A stretch of DNA of 60,047 nt from a virus. The DNA is taken from IMG/VR virus record IMGVR_UViG_3300000101_000017, positions 1 to 60,047 of that record. One strand, given 5' to 3'. Of this stretch, positions 15,013-23,528 are shown piece after piece. A program made the translations under genes and the position numbers. The notes under the pieces are model-generated. The model made no database searches, was not told the origin of the DNA, and worked only from the letters and a program-made list of their open reading frames with translations. Within the stretch, counting starts at the first letter, position 1. The number at the start of each line of letters is the position of its first letter.

Positions 15013-16342
15013 TTTCTATTTCCCTTATAGCTCTATATACCTGGTTATTGTTATCTATTTTATAATTGTTTATTGAAGAATTAAAATCTTTCTTCCAAAG
15101 TGCATCAATTTTTCTGCGATATACTAAAAATGCTTCCCAGTGTTTATAATCTGGTTTGTGTGATAAAACGTATTGTTCTATTCTATCAATACTACGTAGA
15201 CTAGATTCAATATCTTTCCAATACTGTTTTCCTTTTAGATATCCACGTCTATTTGCATAGTCACTTCTATTTTTTTCGCGGTGTTTTTTCTCTGTCTCGA
15301 CAATTTGTCTTGCTTTTTGTAAATCACCTAAAACTTCATCTGAAAAATGAAACATCATAATAGCTGGATTTAAGTATGGCGGTGTATAAACAATTGAAGA
15401 GTCAATATCTTCTACATCTAATTCTAAGAAACTTTGAAATATATCTGGTAAATCCATAATTTGATATATGCTAGTTGTAAGTACAACTTCTAATCTTGTG
15501 AAGTTGTTTATTTCATTAAACTTACGTACATTCTCTTTTAAGACATCCCAGTCACCGTCCCTAAAATAAGCATATAAATTTTTACCTGCATCTAAACTCA
15601 TCTTAACACTAGACTTGCCAAATGGTTCTAATAGTTCACTTAGTCTTACAGGATCAAAACGTGCATTAAAGTTTGTATGGAATGTCAAACTTATATTTTC
15701 TATATTTGGATGTTTTGCTAGTCTTTCTAAACAAGGAAAAAATTGTTTCTGATGCAAAACTTCTCCACCTGCAAAGTCTATCTTTTCAATATTAGGAAAA
15801 TTATTATTTAGATCATCGACTATTCTTTCCATTTCACTCATTGGTAAATCTATACTAAGATCGTCATCACTTGTTGATCTATGCATAGCACCTGTAAGTT
15901 GATCTAACTTGAGTGTATGGTCTTCAAGTGTAGGTTCATATCTTTTTAATTTACTTACCCAGCCACTAGAATAAACCTGACTACAATGCAAACACGCCAT
16001 ATTACAACTATTACTAAAACGTAACTCTACATGATGCAATCCTTTAAAATCAACAGCACCTGTTTCTTCATTATAAAATGTTTCGTCTGCTGGATAGTCA
16101 TGGCGCATACTCTCAATACTGTCTGCCTCTTCTGCTTCGGCACATAGATGGCAACCTTTGCACCACTTGCCTGACATAAGTTCTTTTCTGTGTGTTCTAA
16201 AGCCTTTGTTATTCCAAAACTCACTAGGTAACTGGTTATCTAATATGTGTAGTTGATCACTTTGTTGTGGACAGCTAGTGGCAAATCCATTCTTAAAATT
16301 CAATCCACCTAATGCATAGTAGCAAGGAATCTTTTTAGACAT
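15002..16342 (-). CDS. Radical SAM protein with N-terminal twitch-like Cys domain
   Basis: A 446-residue protein. The radical SAM motif is not at the N-terminus but at Cys113, 117 and 120 (FSNSCNMACLHC), followed by DFAGGEVLHQ. It is preceded by a roughly 100-residue domain with Cys7, Cys24 and WCKGCHLC (Cys61, 64, 67), consistent with an N-terminal twitch/SPASM-type cluster domain. The same arrangement occurs at 16335 and 20294. The C-terminal 120 residues are long, charged and helical. The start overlaps the upstream radical SAM gene by eight bases. Substrate unknown. Confidence 0.82.
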   Translation of the reverse strand: MSKKIPCYYALGGLNFKNGFATSCPQQSDQLHILDNQLPSEFWNNKGFRTHRKELMSGKWCKGCHLCAEAEEADSIESMRHDYPADETFYNEETGAVDFKGLHHVELRFSNSCNMACLHCSQVYSSGWVSKLKRYEPTLEDHTLKLDQLTGAMHRSTSDDDLSIDLPMSEMERIVDDLNNNFPNIEKIDFAGGEVLHQKQFFPCLERLAKHPNIENISLTFHTNFNARFDPVRLSELLEPFGKSSVKMSLDAGKNLYAYFRDGDWDVLKENVRKFNEINNFTRLEVVLTTSIYQIMDLPDIFQSFLELDVEDIDSSIVYTPPYLNPAIMMFHFSDEVLGDLQKARQIVETEKKHREKNRSDYANRRGYLKGKQYWKDIESSLRSIDRIEQYVLSHKPDYKHWEAFLVYRRKIDALWKKDFNSSINNYKIDNNNQVYRAIREIENVN

Positions 16343-17753
16343 CTTTAAAAATATCCTTCATGTCAGGAAACACTGCACTGAAACTATTATTACGTTGTCG
16401 ATCACACAACCCTAAAAATTCTTTCATTTCCGGTAGTCGTTGACTCCAGTCTTCGCTTTCCATAAAACTAAGAATACCATCTAATCGTTTAATTCCATAT
16501 TCAGCACTACGCCATGTATCATACTCGACTTTACCTTTGTGCCAACTCGGAATACCTAACTCCCAATTTTCTTCCCACCAGGGATACCATGCTTCGTACT
16601 TTTCTCTTGTTTTTTGTTTAAACCATGTAGGTAAACTTTTAACATTTAAGTGTGCTGGCCAGTATACAAAGTGCTGACTAATTCCGCCAGCTCCAAATGG
16701 CCACATGTTAACTTTATTAAAGTTCTGTTCTAATTTCCATTGAATAAGATCTGGTAAGTAATAAACATTGAGCGCCTGTACTGCACAAGCAATCGTTACT
16801 TCTACATTATCTGTAGTTTCTTTATCTAATCTATGGAACGTGTTTACTTGATTTTCCCACTCACTAGGATAACGAATATAATCATTCATTTCTTTTATAC
16901 TGTCAATACTATAGTGAAAACGTACTAATTTAAAATGACTCCATAATTCAAATAAATCTTCACGCCATTCTACACCATTACTATTGTAACGTAGTTCGAG
17001 ATCTTTTGCATACCCCATTTTAATTGCATGTTCAAGTATTTCATAATGTTCTTCAATAATAAGACTTTCGCCACCAGCAAAATAAATTTGTTGCATACTA
17101 GGCATTTGTTCATAGAACTGATCCCAAAACACAGGATTTTGTTTATGCCAATTATAACTACTGCCGTTAGTACTACCTTTGTCTTTCCACTGCATAATCT
17201 CTTTTAATGATTCATTTTTTACAGCTGGAAATATTTTCTTATAATCCTTTATCCATCCTGATGAATCATGTGGTGAACACATAACACAAGCAAGTTGGCA
17301 CTTAGTTCCAAAACGTAAATCAATATATGCTAGATTAGGCGGTACTTCTCCGTCCTCCTTTGTATCTGCTAATATTTTTTCTAAGTCTACACGCTGACTC
17401 CAGTAATGTGTTTCCCACATACGCTTACTACGATGGCCTGCGGCTTCTTCTTTGTAACACTTTAAACAACTAGGAGGTTTTTCACCTGCAAGCATTTGTT
17501 TACGTACATTCTTCATGTAGTCACTGTTCCATGCTGTTTGAAAATCACTAACATTTAAATTATTAGGACGTCCTTGGCTATCTTTAAGTATACCTACTTG
17601 GCCGCCGTGTTCTTTATCGTTAGTAGGACCTACTGAACTAGCGTTTGCTGTACAACATACTCGCATACTACCGTCTGGTCGTGTACTTAGGTGTACCCAA
17701 GGTAGTAAACAAAAGGTTTCTGATGGATATTTTGTTTTAGTTTTATCTTTCAT
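16335..17753 (-). CDS. Twitch domain-containing radical SAM protein
   Basis: A 472-residue enzyme. The N-terminal segment FCLLPWVHLSTRPDGSMRVC (Cys15, 33, 34) with PPSCLKCY (Cys96, 99) is typical of the twitch domain that precedes the barrel in this radical SAM subfamily. The [4Fe-4S] motif is Cys152, 156 and 159 (GTKCQLACVMC), followed by YFAGGESLII. The aromatic-rich C-terminus (WYPWWEENWELGIPSWHKG) is shared in style, not closely in sequence, with 15002. A 17-base element repeated before the gene at 22434 lies directly at this start codon, and no good Shine-Dalgarno is seen at normal distance. Confidence 0.84.
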   Translation of the reverse strand: MKDKTKTKYPSETFCLLPWVHLSTRPDGSMRVCCTANASSVGPTNDKEHGGQVGILKDSQGRPNNLNVSDFQTAWNSDYMKNVRKQMLAGEKPPSCLKCYKEEAAGHRSKRMWETHYWSQRVDLEKILADTKEDGEVPPNLAYIDLRFGTKCQLACVMCSPHDSSGWIKDYKKIFPAVKNESLKEIMQWKDKGSTNGSSYNWHKQNPVFWDQFYEQMPSMQQIYFAGGESLIIEEHYEILEHAIKMGYAKDLELRYNSNGVEWREDLFELWSHFKLVRFHYSIDSIKEMNDYIRYPSEWENQVNTFHRLDKETTDNVEVTIACAVQALNVYYLPDLIQWKLEQNFNKVNMWPFGAGGISQHFVYWPAHLNVKSLPTWFKQKTREKYEAWYPWWEENWELGIPSWHKGKVEYDTWRSAEYGIKRLDGILSFMESEDWSQRLPEMKEFLGLCDRQRNNSFSAVFPDMKDIFKDV

Positions 17754-17768
17754 TATATACGTACTTAT
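17751..17768 (-). repeat. Repeated element ATAAGTACGTATATAATG at a start codon
   Basis: Read on the minus strand, this 18-base string ends in the ATG of the gene at 16335-17753. It occurs again at 22432-22449, also ending in a start codon, and 17 of its bases recur with one change on the plus strand at 55433-55449. It occupies one of the few real gaps inside the island. The ATAAGTAC part resembles the late box ATAAATAC, but the spacing to the ATG is too short for a normal leader. Confidence 0.5.
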
Positions 17769-18799
17769 TCCTTATTATGGTGTAATTCATTATTAATGGT
17801 ACTTATTACATTTTCTTTACAGTGTCTAGTGCAAGGTCTCCACGTTTCTTTTAGAATCATAGCATGTAAATCGTTATACCATGGACTATCTAAAATTTCT
17901 TGGAAACTATTTTTACCACTCAATACATTATCTAAAATATTATATTTGTATCCGTGTTTGTCATATAAATTTTGCATTTCTGTTTCAGTGCCTACCCAAC
18001 AGCACGGCAAAACTGTTCCTCTATTTGTAACATACAATCCTGTATCTAAACCAAAATAGTTAGGTCTACTTAGTGCTTTACATTGAATTTCAGTTGCAGG
18101 CTTTTCATTTTCTAATTGGAACTTAGGTGTTGATGCTTGTTTTACTTTTTCTATAGCATCACGCCCTTTGGTGCCTCGCCATTTGATGCCTTCAAATCCT
18201 TCGTCTATACTACGCTGTCTTGCTTCTTGATCTTGATGTTCATTATGACTGAAATATATAAACTGCCATATAGCACGGCCTCCATGTTTAATAAATGTTC
18301 TAAAGTTTTCTTGCAACTTATCCCATTTAACATTTACTCTGTAAATATGGTTGGTATCTTCAAGTCCATCAATACCCCAATTTACTTGTATCCTTTTAGT
18401 ACCTCCAGGTGAAATGTTAGCACTGCTAATCTCAGCAAGCTCTTTCCAAAACTCTTTGTTTCTTGTTCCGCCATTTGTAGAAATGTTTACTTTGAGATAG
18501 TTATTAAATCCTTTGTAACTCATTATCCATTTTACAATTTTTATTAGGTCTGGATTAGTTGTAGGTTCATCATAACTTCCACAAAAGTCTAACAACAATA
18601 AATTCTCCCAGTTATCTTTGTCAAACCAACTCTTAAATTGTTCAAGTGTTATAAAGTTATCATTTATACCTATATGTTTAGGTTGTACTTTACCGTCAAA
18701 TATTAATTCTCTTGCACACTGTGGACAACGTGCATTACAATAATTTGAGATTTCCATTTGTATCTTTTTAACATTTTTTGCTTCTACTGGCCAACCCAT
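17765..18799 (-). CDS. Radical SAM/SPASM protein
   Basis: A 344-residue enzyme: CxxxCxxC at Cys21, 25 and 28 (SNYCNARCPQC), then a barrel in which the GGE motif is replaced by DFCGSYDEPTTNP (71-83), and a C-terminal SPASM region with Cys240, VLPCCW (Cys266, 267) and PCTRHC (Cys323, 327). The 'CG.x.(D)P' variant is shared with 19341, 21406 and 22452, which also share NHIYRV or a similar segment and FxxHNEHQ. These four form one subfamily. SPASM enzymes commonly act on ribosomal peptides or aminoglycoside-like sugars; which applies here is unknown. Confidence 0.85.
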   Translation of the reverse strand: MGWPVEAKNVKKIQMEISNYCNARCPQCARELIFDGKVQPKHIGINDNFITLEQFKSWFDKDNWENLLLLDFCGSYDEPTTNPDLIKIVKWIMSYKGFNNYLKVNISTNGGTRNKEFWKELAEISSANISPGGTKRIQVNWGIDGLEDTNHIYRVNVKWDKLQENFRTFIKHGGRAIWQFIYFSHNEHQDQEARQRSIDEGFEGIKWRGTKGRDAIEKVKQASTPKFQLENEKPATEIQCKALSRPNYFGLDTGLYVTNRGTVLPCCWVGTETEMQNLYDKHGYKYNILDNVLSGKNSFQEILDSPWYNDLHAMILKETWRPCTRHCKENVISTINNELHHNKE

Positions 18800-19344
18800 T
18801 ATACTACGCTCACATTTTCATATATTTGTGTAGCCGGACAATATTCATTCATTCTATATAGTCCAAATTTTATAAAAGGAGATATTGTATCATATTGTCT
18901 TGAGGAAGACAAGTAAATATTATCAATATAATAATCTACATTTATAAAATTTTCAATAATTGATATTTCTGCAAGTAAACTAAATTTATCGGTTGCAGTA
19001 ACAAAGGTATTTCCAAGTCCTACATGCCAAAATTTCTTACATACTGATAACAAACTAGGAGGCTGGCCTCCTACAACACCGTTGTGTAATTGAAATACGC
19101 TATACCATTCAGCCTGTGGAAATTCTTCTGCTTGTATATTAACATCGGCTTTAAATTTATATGTGCCTTCTGGTAGCAAAGTGCTTTTTACTTCGTTACG
19201 CTCTTTGTAATCCCACATCTTATTTCCATAGACGTTATATTCTGGATCAGAATCACCGTTGCACTTGCCTCTAGCATTTTTAAAAGTATAAGTGTTGTCT
19301 TTTACAGTATATGTACTATTACAACTAGGAATAAATTTTATCAT
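18799..19344 (-). CDS. Jelly-roll protein resembling PL7-type alginate/polysaccharide lyase
   Basis: A 181-residue, mostly beta protein. Three motifs of the alginate lyase 2/heparinase-type jelly roll appear in order with plausible spacing: R-x-E-x-K (Arg49-Asn-Glu51-Val-Lys53, family R-[TS]-E-L-R), Q-L-H (Gln85-Leu-His87, family Q-I-H), and F-I-K-F-G-L-Y-R (Lys159 to Tyr163, family Y-F-K-A-G-x-Y). In the family the Gln, His, Tyr and Arg are catalytic. There is no signal peptide and the protein is about 40 residues shorter than usual, so it may be a glycan-binding or cytoplasmic lyase form. It lies between two radical SAM/SPASM genes with ATGA and TAATG overlaps. This call rests on motifs only. 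Confidence 0.5.
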   Translation of the reverse strand: MIKFIPSCNSTYTVKDNTYTFKNARGKCNGDSDPEYNVYGNKMWDYKERNEVKSTLLPEGTYKFKADVNIQAEEFPQAEWYSVFQLHNGVVGGQPPSLLSVCKKFWHVGLGNTFVTATDKFSLLAEISIIENFINVDYYIDNIYLSSSRQYDTISPFIKFGLYRMNEYCPATQIYENVSVV

Positions 19345-20297
19345 AATTCTTCCTTAATAAATTTATCTCTAATTTTTTCTGCACATGTACTTTCACATTT
19401 AGGTATACGTACATCATCAGTCCAACTATCTTTAATGCCATTCCACACTTTGCTATTCATTGCTTGATCTAAACTAACATTTTTTAAGTTAATGTCATTT
19501 AGATAATCGTGTTCAACTAGCAAGTCCTCAAACTTATCTTTTATTTTGTGACTTACAGGAAATTCTAACATTTTACTATTCAAATGACAACAAGGAATTA
19601 CATTACCCATATGGTTAACAAATATACGTTTTTGGTTTGCATACTTACAGCTAATACAAGGTTGTGGTTTAGGATTTCGATCTACTTTTGCTCTTTTATG
19701 CTTAACATCTTTTGTATCTTTTCTGTGACTAATAATAGTTTTAAAATCACGGAAGCCTTCATCTTTGGCCATTTGCTTTGCAGTTTCTAATTGGTGCTCG
19801 TTGTGTTCAAAACTAATAAACTGCCAGACACTTTGTCCACCAGCTGCTATAAAAGCTCTAAAGTTCTTTTGCACTTTTTGAAAACTAGATCCTTGTCTGT
19901 ATACTTCTGACAATTCGTCACTGCCGTCAATACCCCAAGTTACTCTATGACTGCATGTTAATTCTTTTGCTAGTTTTTCCCACCATTGTATTGTACGTAA
20001 ACTTCCATTAGTAGCAATATTAATATGACATCCCCAAGCAGCAAAGTGTTTGATAATGTCATGGAACTGAGGATGACTACATGGCTCGTCAACACTACCA
20101 CAAAAATTTATTATTTTTATGTTAGGAAACATGTCTTTTTGAAACTTTTCTTTTATAGTATCTAAGTCAAGATATGTTTTATTAAGTATGTCATCTTTGT
20201 AGTCTGATAGCACACGAAAACATCCTTTGCATTTAATATTACAAAAACTAGTTAGTTCAATATCTATCCATTCTAATGTTTCGCTAGACCATGTCAT
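19341..20297 (-). CDS. Radical SAM/SPASM protein
   Basis: A 318-residue member of the CG-variant subfamily. It has CxxxCxxC at Cys19, 23 and 26 (TSFCNIKCKGC), NFCGSVDEPCSHPQF in place of GGEP, and the barrel segments VTWGIDGSDELSEVYRQG and QFISFEHNEHQ shared with 17765. The C-terminal SPASM region has CISCKYANQKRIFVNHMGNV followed by IPCCH, and ends in KCESTC. The start overlaps the upstream radical SAM gene by four bases (ATGA). Reaction unknown. Confidence 0.84.
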   Translation of the reverse strand: MTWSSETLEWIDIELTSFCNIKCKGCFRVLSDYKDDILNKTYLDLDTIKEKFQKDMFPNIKIINFCGSVDEPCSHPQFHDIIKHFAAWGCHINIATNGSLRTIQWWEKLAKELTCSHRVTWGIDGSDELSEVYRQGSSFQKVQKNFRAFIAAGGQSVWQFISFEHNEHQLETAKQMAKDEGFRDFKTIISHRKDTKDVKHKRAKVDRNPKPQPCISCKYANQKRIFVNHMGNVIPCCHLNSKMLEFPVSHKIKDKFEDLLVEHDYLNDINLKNVSLDQAMNSKVWNGIKDSWTDDVRIPKCESTCAEKIRDKFIKEEL

Positions 20298-21409
20298 TCA
20301 AAGCACCATCCTATTATTCTTTTACTGTCTGTTCCTCTTTTAGCATCTAAATCTAAAAGATAATTTTGCATTACACCATTTAGTACACTGTTGTATTCAT
20401 ATTGATTACAATATTGCTTTACTTCCTCTATACTTGTGTTAGTCATTACATTATCAACTACATGAGGTTTGAGTGCATTAATTTGAAGATAATTGGGCCA
20501 AACTAAATTATGCATAGCAATTGAAAAAATACAAGCATTACTCCATCTATCTTTAAGATTGTTAACTAACGTATCTATATTAGGTAAGTTCATTGCTTGA
20601 ACTGTTATAGAAAAACCAAAACTATCTCTTGTGCCGCAAAGAGAATTTATTTCATCAGTCATAGTTATAAATGTATTGTGATTGGTTGGAAATCTAATAA
20701 GTTCGTTTACTTCTCCCCAGCCATCAACACTTATAGTAAAGTTACGTTTTTTAAATTTTGCTAATACATTCATTAACTTTGGTGTATTACTAACTCCATT
20801 TGTTTGAATTTTTATAAGTGTATTTTTACAGTTCCATTCATTTTTTGATAATTCAAATAAAAATTTATAAACATTTTTCATGTAAAATGGTTCGCCGCCG
20901 GCAAAATAAATAGACTCTGCTTTGTCTATAACTTGACTGTAAATCCAATCCCAATCAAGATCTTCTCTAGTTGTTTTTTGAATAATGTTGCTGGTGTATT
21001 TTTCTTCAATATCTTTATCTTCAAGCCATTTGCTACTGTTGCCGTAATTACACATAGCACATTTTAAATTGCAAGTGTTACTAGGACGTAGGTCCCAATT
21101 AACTATGTGCCCGTTATATCCAGATTGTAAACTACGCTTACGTTTAGTAGGCAAATCTAGTTTTTCCTTTTGTATACAGATTCGGCATTCAGATTGTTTA
21201 CGCCAGTTTCCTTTAAACTTTTCTCTTATATTATTAATAACAGGATTATCTAACAACTCCTGTATAGTGTCAACTGTATGTTTATCATGGTCGTTTTGGT
21301 ACAAGCAACAAGGTTTAATATTGTAGCCGTCATTGCCTAATTCTACATACATACTGTTTATAGATTCTAAGCAATGATGTCTTTCATATTTTCTTTTAAG
21401 TTTTTTCAT
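20294..21409 (-). CDS. Twitch domain-containing radical SAM protein
   Basis: A 371-residue protein of the same build as 15002 and 16335. The N-terminal cluster region has Cys13, Cys34-35 (IKPCCLYQND) and ECRIC (Cys75, 78). The radical SAM motif is Cys113, 117 and 120 (SNTCNLKCAMC), followed by YFAGGEPFYM. The NGVSNTP and FTISVDGWGEVNELIRFP segments match the barrel strands of 16335 (YNSNGVEW and YSIDSIKEMNDYIRYP). It is flanked by four-base overlaps on both sides. Reaction unknown. Confidence 0.84.
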   Translation of the reverse strand: MKKLKRKYERHHCLESINSMYVELGNDGYNIKPCCLYQNDHDKHTVDTIQELLDNPVINNIREKFKGNWRKQSECRICIQKEKLDLPTKRKRSLQSGYNGHIVNWDLRPSNTCNLKCAMCNYGNSSKWLEDKDIEEKYTSNIIQKTTREDLDWDWIYSQVIDKAESIYFAGGEPFYMKNVYKFLFELSKNEWNCKNTLIKIQTNGVSNTPKLMNVLAKFKKRNFTISVDGWGEVNELIRFPTNHNTFITMTDEINSLCGTRDSFGFSITVQAMNLPNIDTLVNNLKDRWSNACIFSIAMHNLVWPNYLQINALKPHVVDNVMTNTSIEEVKQYCNQYEYNSVLNGVMQNYLLDLDAKRGTDSKRIIGWCFE

Positions 21410-22434
21410 TCAACGTTAATTTCATTTTGATATGCTTTGTTATATGCACATGTTCTAATACAACGTGTAAGATGCTTGTTGTGTGCTGGATCCCAACTGT
21501 CGCCTAGTACTTTATCAAACCACGGATGTACAAGTACTTCTTCAATGCTGTTTGTTTTCAAACTATTCCAACCTGTTTGATATTCACTTAATTTATCTAA
21601 TATGTTTTCTTTATTTTTAAAAGCACTGTCCCATAGGAAACAACAAGGCCATAGTTCTTGTTTAGCACTTATAAAAATTTCGCCTTCATGTATCAATTTA
21701 CATTTTACAGTTTGAATAATTTTCTTATCGACTTTGTTTGCTTTAATAATTTTATCTAACTTTTGGATCTGTGCTTTTTTACTGTGTTCTTTTTTACCTG
21801 TGGTTGTAATAACTTTCTTTTCTTGTTGATTTTTCTTTCCAATTAATGCAACCCAGTCATGATAACTATTACGCATTCCTGTGCGAGTTGCAAATTCAAA
21901 TCCTAAACGTTTTGCATGTTCTCTTGCGGCATCTAATTCATGTTCATTATGGTCAAAGACAATAAAGATCCAAGTTGCTTTGCCGCCTGCATCGCTGTAG
22001 GCTTGCATATTTCTTTCAAGTACATTCCACTTTGTACCAACCCTGTAAATATGATTAGTTTCTTTATGCCCGTCAACACAAAAGTTTACATCAACTAGTT
22101 GTGTATCTTTACTAATTTGTCCTAATTTAGTCCACCAGTCTGCGGTTTGGTATGCGCCGTTTGTACTCCACTGACAATAGCCACCTGACTCTGTAAGATA
22201 TTCTGTCATTAGCACACCGTCTTTGTTTAATGCAGGGTCTCCTAAAACACCGCAAAATTTAAATTGCTTGTTAGCAATATATCTTTCGTTAGGAAACAAT
22301 CTCTTTATATCATCTAAGTAAAAACTTTCAACATCAAACAAGTCTATATTTTGTGTTCTTGCACAACCAGGACATGCCGCATTACAATTACTTGTAATTT
22401 CTAGTTCTATTTTTTTAATATTATCTATATTCAT
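21406..22434 (-). CDS. Radical SAM/SPASM protein
   Basis: A 342-residue member of the CG-variant subfamily. It has CxxxCxxC at Cys17, 21 and 24 (TSNCNAACPGC), KFCGVLGDPALNKDG in place of GGEP, then VNFCVDGHKETNHIYRVGTK and IFIVFDHNEHELD, and a SPASM region with IFISAKQELWPCCFLW plus RCIRTC. A Lys-rich insert (about residues 200-240) separates barrel and SPASM domain. It starts at the repeated 18-base element, with no clear Shine-Dalgarno. Reaction unknown. Confidence 0.84.
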   Translation of the reverse strand: MNIDNIKKIELEITSNCNAACPGCARTQNIDLFDVESFYLDDIKRLFPNERYIANKQFKFCGVLGDPALNKDGVLMTEYLTESGGYCQWSTNGAYQTADWWTKLGQISKDTQLVDVNFCVDGHKETNHIYRVGTKWNVLERNMQAYSDAGGKATWIFIVFDHNEHELDAAREHAKRLGFEFATRTGMRNSYHDWVALIGKKNQQEKKVITTTGKKEHSKKAQIQKLDKIIKANKVDKKIIQTVKCKLIHEGEIFISAKQELWPCCFLWDSAFKNKENILDKLSEYQTGWNSLKTNSIEEVLVHPWFDKVLGDSWDPAHNKHLTRCIRTCAYNKAYQNEINVE

Positions 22435-22450
22435 TATATACGTACTTATC
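22432..22450 (-). repeat. Second copy of the start-codon element GATAAGTACGTATATAATG
   Basis: This is identical over 18 bases to the element at 17751-17768, with one more upstream G, and again ends in a start codon. The copy on the plus strand at 55431-55449 (AGATAAGTGCGTATATAAT) differs in one base. The TACGTA core also occurs in the hairpin at 29645-29669 and at 30661-30670. Confidence 0.5.
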
Positions 22451-22451
22451 T

Positions 22452-23528
22452 CTACTTAAACTGCTCAGCAAACGGATCAAATTCTGCACCGCATTTCATT
22501 GCACATACTTTTAATTTGCCATCTCCGCAACTAGGTTTATTCCAACTTTCTTGTATATCATCGAATATACCTGTTTTAAAAACTTTATCTAATCCGTTAC
22601 GTGCATCTAGTGCATTCTTATCTGGAATAAAATCCCATATCTGTTCTACTTTAGGATCTTTATGCCACCATTTGTACATACGTCCAGCAGTCCAACAACA
22701 AGGTAATGCAAGCCCTTCTGCTGAAATATATAAACTGTTGTCTTTTTTAACTTTGCATATTACAGGTGCGGCATCATAATAAGCATCCATACTACCGTAC
22801 TTGTTTATGATTACTTCTTGCTTGCTAAGAGCTTTGTTTAAATATTTTTTATCTGGTTTTTTAAGCTCTGCTGAATCTTTACCTTTTCTATCTTTGGCTT
22901 GATGACTTTCTTTAGGTTTTGTTTTTGTGTCTATGAATCTTCCTGTTTTCTTTTTCATAAACTTTTCACATCCCCATTCGTTAGCAAGTGCTTCTGCTTC
23001 TTCCACTTGATGTTGGTTATGTTCAAAGATTAAAAAGTCCCAACGAGCTCTACCACCAGCTGAAATAAATGCTTTCATATTACGTTCTACGTTGTTCCAA
23101 ACAACACCTTGACGATATATATGGTTAGTATCCCGTAAACCATCAACGCTAAAAATAACAGCACCCATCCTACCAAGAGTTGTCGCCAAGTCGCGCCACC
23201 ATATTTCATTCTTTGCTCCTGCGTTTGTATTCATACTCAACCACATGTTAGGATTATGCTCTCTAAAGTATTTGAATATTTCTAATGTGTCTTTAGCAAC
23301 AATAGGATCTCCTAAGTTTCCGCACATGTACATTGTCTTTAACTGTTTAATAAAGTCTGGTGTAAAGATTTGTTTACAATCATCTAATTTAAGTTCGTCT
23401 AAGTTAATATGCGGATTGATACCTTCGCCATTCATGTTTCTATCACACATTGGGCAACTTGCCTGACAATTTTGTGTAACTTCTAAATGTATAGATCTTA
23501 TATCTTCATATCTATACATCTTTTGCAT
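22452..23528 (-). CDS. Radical SAM/SPASM protein
   Basis: A 358-residue protein, first of the nine radical SAM genes in transcription order. It has CxxxCxxC at Cys21, 25 and 28 (TQNCQASCPMC), YMCGNLGDPIVAKDT as the GGE substitute, VIFSVDGLRDTNHIYRQGVV, FLIFEHNQHQ, and a SPASM region with SLYISAEGLALPCCWTAGRM and VCAMKC. A basic insert (about 195-235) parallels that of 21406. The start could be Met1 (23528) or Met4 (23519), which overlaps the stop of the kinase-like gene and has GGA upstream. Reaction unknown. Confidence 0.84.
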   Translation of the reverse strand: MQKMYRYEDIRSIHLEVTQNCQASCPMCDRNMNGEGINPHINLDELKLDDCKQIFTPDFIKQLKTMYMCGNLGDPIVAKDTLEIFKYFREHNPNMWLSMNTNAGAKNEIWWRDLATTLGRMGAVIFSVDGLRDTNHIYRQGVVWNNVERNMKAFISAGGRARWDFLIFEHNQHQVEEAEALANEWGCEKFMKKKTGRFIDTKTKPKESHQAKDRKGKDSAELKKPDKKYLNKALSKQEVIINKYGSMDAYYDAAPVICKVKKDNSLYISAEGLALPCCWTAGRMYKWWHKDPKVEQIWDFIPDKNALDARNGLDKVFKTGIFDDIQESWNKPSCGDGKLKVCAMKCGAEFDPFAEQFK

